From Paramoeba atlantica (taxonomy: Eukaryota > Discosea), in assembly GCA_977017575.1 (NCBI GenBank), contig CDRNVI010000007.1:186001-250000 (forward strand): a stretch of 64,000 nucleotides of DNA, given 5' to 3'. Position numbers and translations under genes: made by a program. Of this stretch, positions 60,839 through 64,000 are shown one piece after another. Position 1 is the first letter of the stretch. Each line of letters starts with the position of its first letter. The notes below the pieces were generated by a model that ran no database searches, was not told the DNA's origin, and worked only from the letters and a program-made list of their open reading frames with translations.

Positions 60839-61380
60839 CCAAGCACCTCTGGACATGTCCCCCGCTTCCATAAGAATAATCTTCCAAAAGAATAACCACC
60901 GTAGTAGAGCAAAGCACGCAATCGAAAACGTGGAATTATCAGTCGGCCGTTGCTCATTTCTACGAAAGGGCACCCCAGACAGTTAAGAATCTTCTCAGAC
61001 TGAGAAGAAAGACTATTGCTAATCAATTCTTCAACCACTAGATCATAATTTTTTTGGGGTGAGATTTTCTCGTAGGGGATAGAGCTCGCGCGAGATGAAA
61101 CATCCCCTTTTATTCGTGAGATAAAATCTAAAGAACTTTCATCTTCACCGCGTTCGATGTTACATGCTACTTGGCCATATGCTACAAGACCCTCCCCATC
61201 ACTCCACTCATCTTCACTAATAAGAGATTTATCGCTTGAATCTACCGAGAAATCACTCAAAGTCCAATCCGGGTCATCACCGAGTGAGCATGGTGTTGAT
61301 ATGCTCAGATCTGAAATTGAGCTAGCATCAGAGCGAGGGGAAATACAGTAACTTGACTCCTCGTCCCATTGCAATGACAT
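60784..61380 (-). CDS. Unknown acidic 198-aa ORF
   Basis: The minus-strand frame begins 'MSLQWDEESSYCISPRSDAS' and is Ser/Asp/Glu-rich for the first 130 residues, then more ordinary ('GCPFVEMSNGRLIIPRFRLR'). Its last 35 residues overlap, in another frame, the mariner fragment at 60752-60838, so this end is probably not native. It could be the N-terminal part of a degenerate transposon protein. I do not recognise it. It is one of the few minus-strand frames outside the LINEs. Confidence 0.35.
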   Translation of the reverse strand: MSLQWDEESSYCISPRSDASSISDLSISTPCSLGDDPDWTLSDFSVDSSDKSLISEDEWSDGEGLVAYGQVACNIERGEDESSLDFISRIKGDVSSRASSIPYEKISPQKNYDLVVEELISNSLSSQSEKILNCLGCPFVEMSNGRLIIPRFRLRALLYYGGYSFGRLFLWKRGTCPEVLGKVRLTLCINQGRITQRK

Positions 61381-61947
61381 GTTCCAAGAAAGTAAAGAAA
61401 AAAACGAAATTTGGCAATTCTACAACAAAACACATTTTGCGTTTGATGGTATCAATTTCTTACTCTATCGGATGCTTCAAATACATATGAACGCATGCTT
61501 CAAATACGTATGAGTAAAGACAAGCTTTTCTTTCACGATTCGAAGAGTTTTAAAAAAATCGTTTTTTAGCCGTTCATCTGGACGAAAGGCGTCATATAAG
61601 TAAATATAACAAAGTAAATATAATAGTGTAAATATTTATTACCAAAAAAAATTATTAGTATCTTAACCGCGCTTGGCGACAAACTCATCGTATTTTTCCT
61701 TTCTAGAGGAGGCTCGCGCCTATCCTTTGAGGTACGTGTATAAATAATTAAACAAAACATACACTTGTAAGAATGGTTCAAAAAATGCTGAACGACCCTG
61801 TACGCGAAATTGCTTCTCATAACAAGTATACAAGTTCGTCTTCGTACACGTCCTCAACTCTAACCCTTCTACTCCGTCCTATTTCTATTCCTCTACAAGC
61901 TTTTTTTTTCATTTCCTCATACTCCATGCTTACCCCCATCCCCCACA
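61381..61947. other. Intergenic region ending in a long pyrimidine tract
   Basis: 'atgcttcaaatac.tatga' is duplicated near 61470-61512. From about 61850 the + strand becomes almost pure pyrimidine and stays so far into the next gene, with 'ctctacaag' near 61900 as one possible acceptor. Confidence 0.6.
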
Positions 61948-63480
61948 ATGTCCCGCACAACTAACCCCCCTCCTCCCCTCCTCCCCCTCCTCCTCCTCCT
62001 CCTCTCCCCCTTCTTCTTCTCCTTCTTCTTCTTCTTCTCCCCCCACCCCTCCCCTCCCCCCCTCCCCCCCTGCCACGCCCTCGACAGCCCCCCGGACCCC
62101 TGGATCGCCCAGCCCTCCCCGTTCCGCGCCGACACCCTCTCCCCGAGCTTCGTGGCCTACCGCAGCGGGGGCCGGCGCCAGACGCCGCTGCCGGTGATCC
62201 GGTCCCACCGGCACCCCCCGGCCCCCCCGGGGCTCCACGGGGGCCCCCCCGAGGGGGCCGGGACCCTCGAGGAGTCCTACGTCCCCGCGGCCCCCCTGGA
62301 GCGGCACTACGTGTTCGCGCTGGAGGGGGGCGCCGGGGCCGCGGGGGGGCTGCCGGGGCTGCGCGGGGAGGGCTCCAAGCCCCCGTGGGTGTGTGCCGCG
62401 ACCCCGGAGTACCGGATCTGCCCCGAGGGGGGGCCGATGGGGTCGTTTTATGCGTTTGAGCGCCCGGGGAGGTATGGTGAAGGGGGGGAGAGGGGGGGTG
62501 AAAAGGCAAGGGCGTGGCCAGGGGAGGTGCGTAGGTATGTGGAGGAAGTGGGGAAATATCGGGAGAGGCGTGGTGGGGGGGAGTTGGTAAAGGAGGATGA
62601 GGGGTGGAGCTCAGGGTATGGGTTTTCGTTGTTGAATGCGTTGGGTAAGAGGGAAGAAATAGAGCCATTAGACGATAGTAGAGAGAAAGATCTTCCCGAG
62701 GTACCGAAAGGTCGGGTAGCACAAGTTGATACGAAGGCGTGTGTGTTGCACCTGCGACATCATGGATACGCAACCCCCCTTAAGTATCCCAGGTTACAGA
62801 ACGAGGTGGTAACTCAGTTTCTGGCTCGCAGAAAGCCTCACTTGCTTCAAAACGCGGAGAAATACGGGTACGACTCCTGGGACGAATGGTTGTCGCTGAC
62901 TGCACGTGATCAGGATTACAATGCGCAATACTCACAATTGGTTCCTAATGATAATTACGAGAGTGATAAACTTTTGGAGGAGATGACTCAACTCAGAATG
63001 TACTATGGAGATGCGGTAGTGCGCGATGCGAGCAAGTTCGAAATTCACGCTGGTGGTTACCTTTCTATGCCGTTTGATGAGTCCGAATTCACAGATTCTG
63101 ACATGAATGAGGTAGGGCGTTTACTTGACGAATATGGCGGTAATGGAATATTGCTTCCTTGTGTGCCCTCCTATACTCGCAAAATGAAAATGCGTCACGC
63201 AAGGGCAAAGAACCCAGGTGTGATTGTCTCTTCTTCAAACCAACCTTTGCGAGAAACACAACATTCTGCAAGTTTTGAGCTTGCTTTTGGTTCTTACGAA
63301 AGCAGCTATGAACATTTGCTCGATGAAGTTGAGATGTGCCAACCAGCTTTTTACGAAATCGTCGATAGGATGCAGGAGCGAAAATTTGGAACAAGGAACG
63401 GAGCTGACCAAAAGAAGAGTATTCGAGAAATACTTCGTACAGGAGTTTGGTGTCCATGTCATGATTCTAGGAGTGAGTAA
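61948..63480 (+). CDS. Unknown protein with N-terminal hydrophobic segment; extreme GC peak
   Basis: I do not recognise this 510-aa protein. Residues 8-31 (PPPLLPLLLLLLSPFFFSFF) would act as a signal peptide or anchor, but they are encoded by a near-pure pyrimidine tract that could instead be 5' leader, so the true start may be further down. Residues about 100-200 are Gly/Glu/Arg-rich. The C-terminal 300 residues have normal composition and look conserved ('ACVLHLRHHGYATPLKYPRL', 'KYGYDSWDEWLSLTARDQDY', 'GGNGILLPCVPSYTRKMKMR'). The + strand is C-rich up to about 62230 and G-rich from about 62320 to 62620. A secreted or ER protein is a guess. Confidence 0.7.
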   Translation: MSRTTNPPPPLLPLLLLLLSPFFFSFFFFFSPHPSPPPLPPCHALDSPPDPWIAQPSPFRADTLSPSFVAYRSGGRRQTPLPVIRSHRHPPAPPGLHGGPPEGAGTLEESYVPAAPLERHYVFALEGGAGAAGGLPGLRGEGSKPPWVCAATPEYRICPEGGPMGSFYAFERPGRYGEGGERGGEKARAWPGEVRRYVEEVGKYRERRGGGELVKEDEGWSSGYGFSLLNALGKREEIEPLDDSREKDLPEVPKGRVAQVDTKACVLHLRHHGYATPLKYPRLQNEVVTQFLARRKPHLLQNAEKYGYDSWDEWLSLTARDQDYNAQYSQLVPNDNYESDKLLEEMTQLRMYYGDAVVRDASKFEIHAGGYLSMPFDESEFTDSDMNEVGRLLDEYGGNGILLPCVPSYTRKMKMRHARAKNPGVIVSSSNQPLRETQHSASFELAFGSYESSYEHLLDEVEMCQPAFYEIVDRMQERKFGTRNGADQKKSIREILRTGVWCPCHDSRSE

Positions 63481-64000
63481 ACTACGTGTCCTTACGCATA
63501 ATCGATATGGGCAGTACGCATGACCATGATGTAGTATAGTATGGCCATGATTACATACACAAGTATCTGATGGGCAATGTGTCGGGGGTACGTATTGCGA
63601 GCTTCCACGTGTGGGTACGTCCGTATCTTATTTCACGGATTTCTTGCACTCATTTTTGTACATAGGATACTATTCGATGTCGTTTTTCGCAGTCGACTCA
63701 CTGTAGCATAAAATATGCACCGTACTTCAGCTGCACTGGACTTTAATGATCAAGCATACTCTTTTTTCCTCACTGAGGAATTCTACGACAACTAGTCGAA
63801 CGTTTCCGCGTCAACCCCAAGTGAAGGTTTACTGTATAGAAGTAAGAATCGGTAGAACAGTTCATAAAAGTTTTGTGGTAAAACTTATTTGAGTTCTTGC
63901 TGATTTCTCAAGTAGAATGAAGCAGATGATAAATATTGTATGCTTTCGTGCGACTTCTTGAGCGTACCTAATGTACGCCCTTTTGTGAGATGTGAATTAA
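63481..64000. other. Terminal intergenic region
   Basis: No gene, repeat or RNA feature seen in the last 520 bp. Confidence 0.5.

Noticed and set aside
61930-62773. Minus-strand ORFs of 125-270 aa opposite the GC peak (Pro/Arg/Gly-rich)
   Set aside because: Low-complexity antisense of the C-rich/G-rich blocks; the + strand frame continues with normal protein sequence, these do not.
1-64000. CRISPR arrays, bacterial operons, Shine-Dalgarno sites
   Set aside because: No regularly spaced direct repeats with unique spacers; gene content is eukaryotic.

Overview
The window looks like nuclear DNA of a unicellular eukaryote, most likely a euglenozoan (kinetoplastid or diplonemid type). That placement is inferred, not proven. 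Every confidently recognised host gene lies on the + strand, none needs an intron to give a full-length product, and almost every start codon has a pyrimidine-rich stretch and an AG a few to about 40 bases upstream, as expected for spliced-leader trans-splicing of polycistronic transcripts. All three stop codons are used normally. No tRNA, rRNA or spliced-leader RNA gene was found.

Host genes in order: branched-chain aminotransferase (1587-2681), a membrane-anchored FG nucleoporin-like protein (3045-4391), an unknown one-TM protein (4637-5773), TSR3 (8431-9171), XPG/RAD2 nuclease (9419-12574), PRP19 (17650-19194), a multi-pass RING-H2 protein (19591-21138), a beta-hydroxyacid dehydrogenase (25963-27294), FCF2 (27602-28183), a protein with three dsRBD-like repeats (28463-29407), a farnesylatable class A DnaJ (30265-31491), mitochondrial EF-Ts (31916-32893), two LRR proteins (33826-34494 and 51540-52595), a P4-ATPase flippase (36358-39897), an RNase PH-fold exosome subunit (40057-40899) and an unknown protein with an extreme GC peak (61948-63480). 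They form no single pathway, as is usual for polycistronic arrays. Ribosome biogenesis and RNA processing are well represented (TSR3, FCF2, exosome subunit, PRP19).

The space between them is rich in mobile DNA. There are three large LINE-type elements: a GC-rich decayed RT with a CCHC knuckle (22038-24132, +); a long RT plus restriction-like endonuclease element with five zinc knuckles (42554-47416, -), preceded by a possible ORF1 (47953-49077, -); and an apparently intact APE/RT/RNase H element (55945-59511, +). Several terminal-inverted-repeat DNA elements are flanked by TA: 6419-8145 (carrying a gene), 13103-15813 (containing a LINE fragment that is itself split by another element at 14248-14616), 24825-25186, 29749-30057, 49607-50235 and a possible half element at 54433. 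Two copies of a 27-bp palindromic minisatellite (371-705 and 53203-53680) share flanking sequence.

The most unusual signals are: (i) a 1.7-kb TA-flanked transposon whose only gene joins CENP-B-type DNA-binding helices to a Ulp1-like cysteine motif without a visible DDE domain; (ii) a LINE with a tandem array of helicase-type C-x-H-x-C zinc knuckles; (iii) a GC-rich subterminal hairpin shared by unrelated TA elements; and (iv) local GC peaks inside at least five host genes where the + strand flips from C-rich to G-rich.
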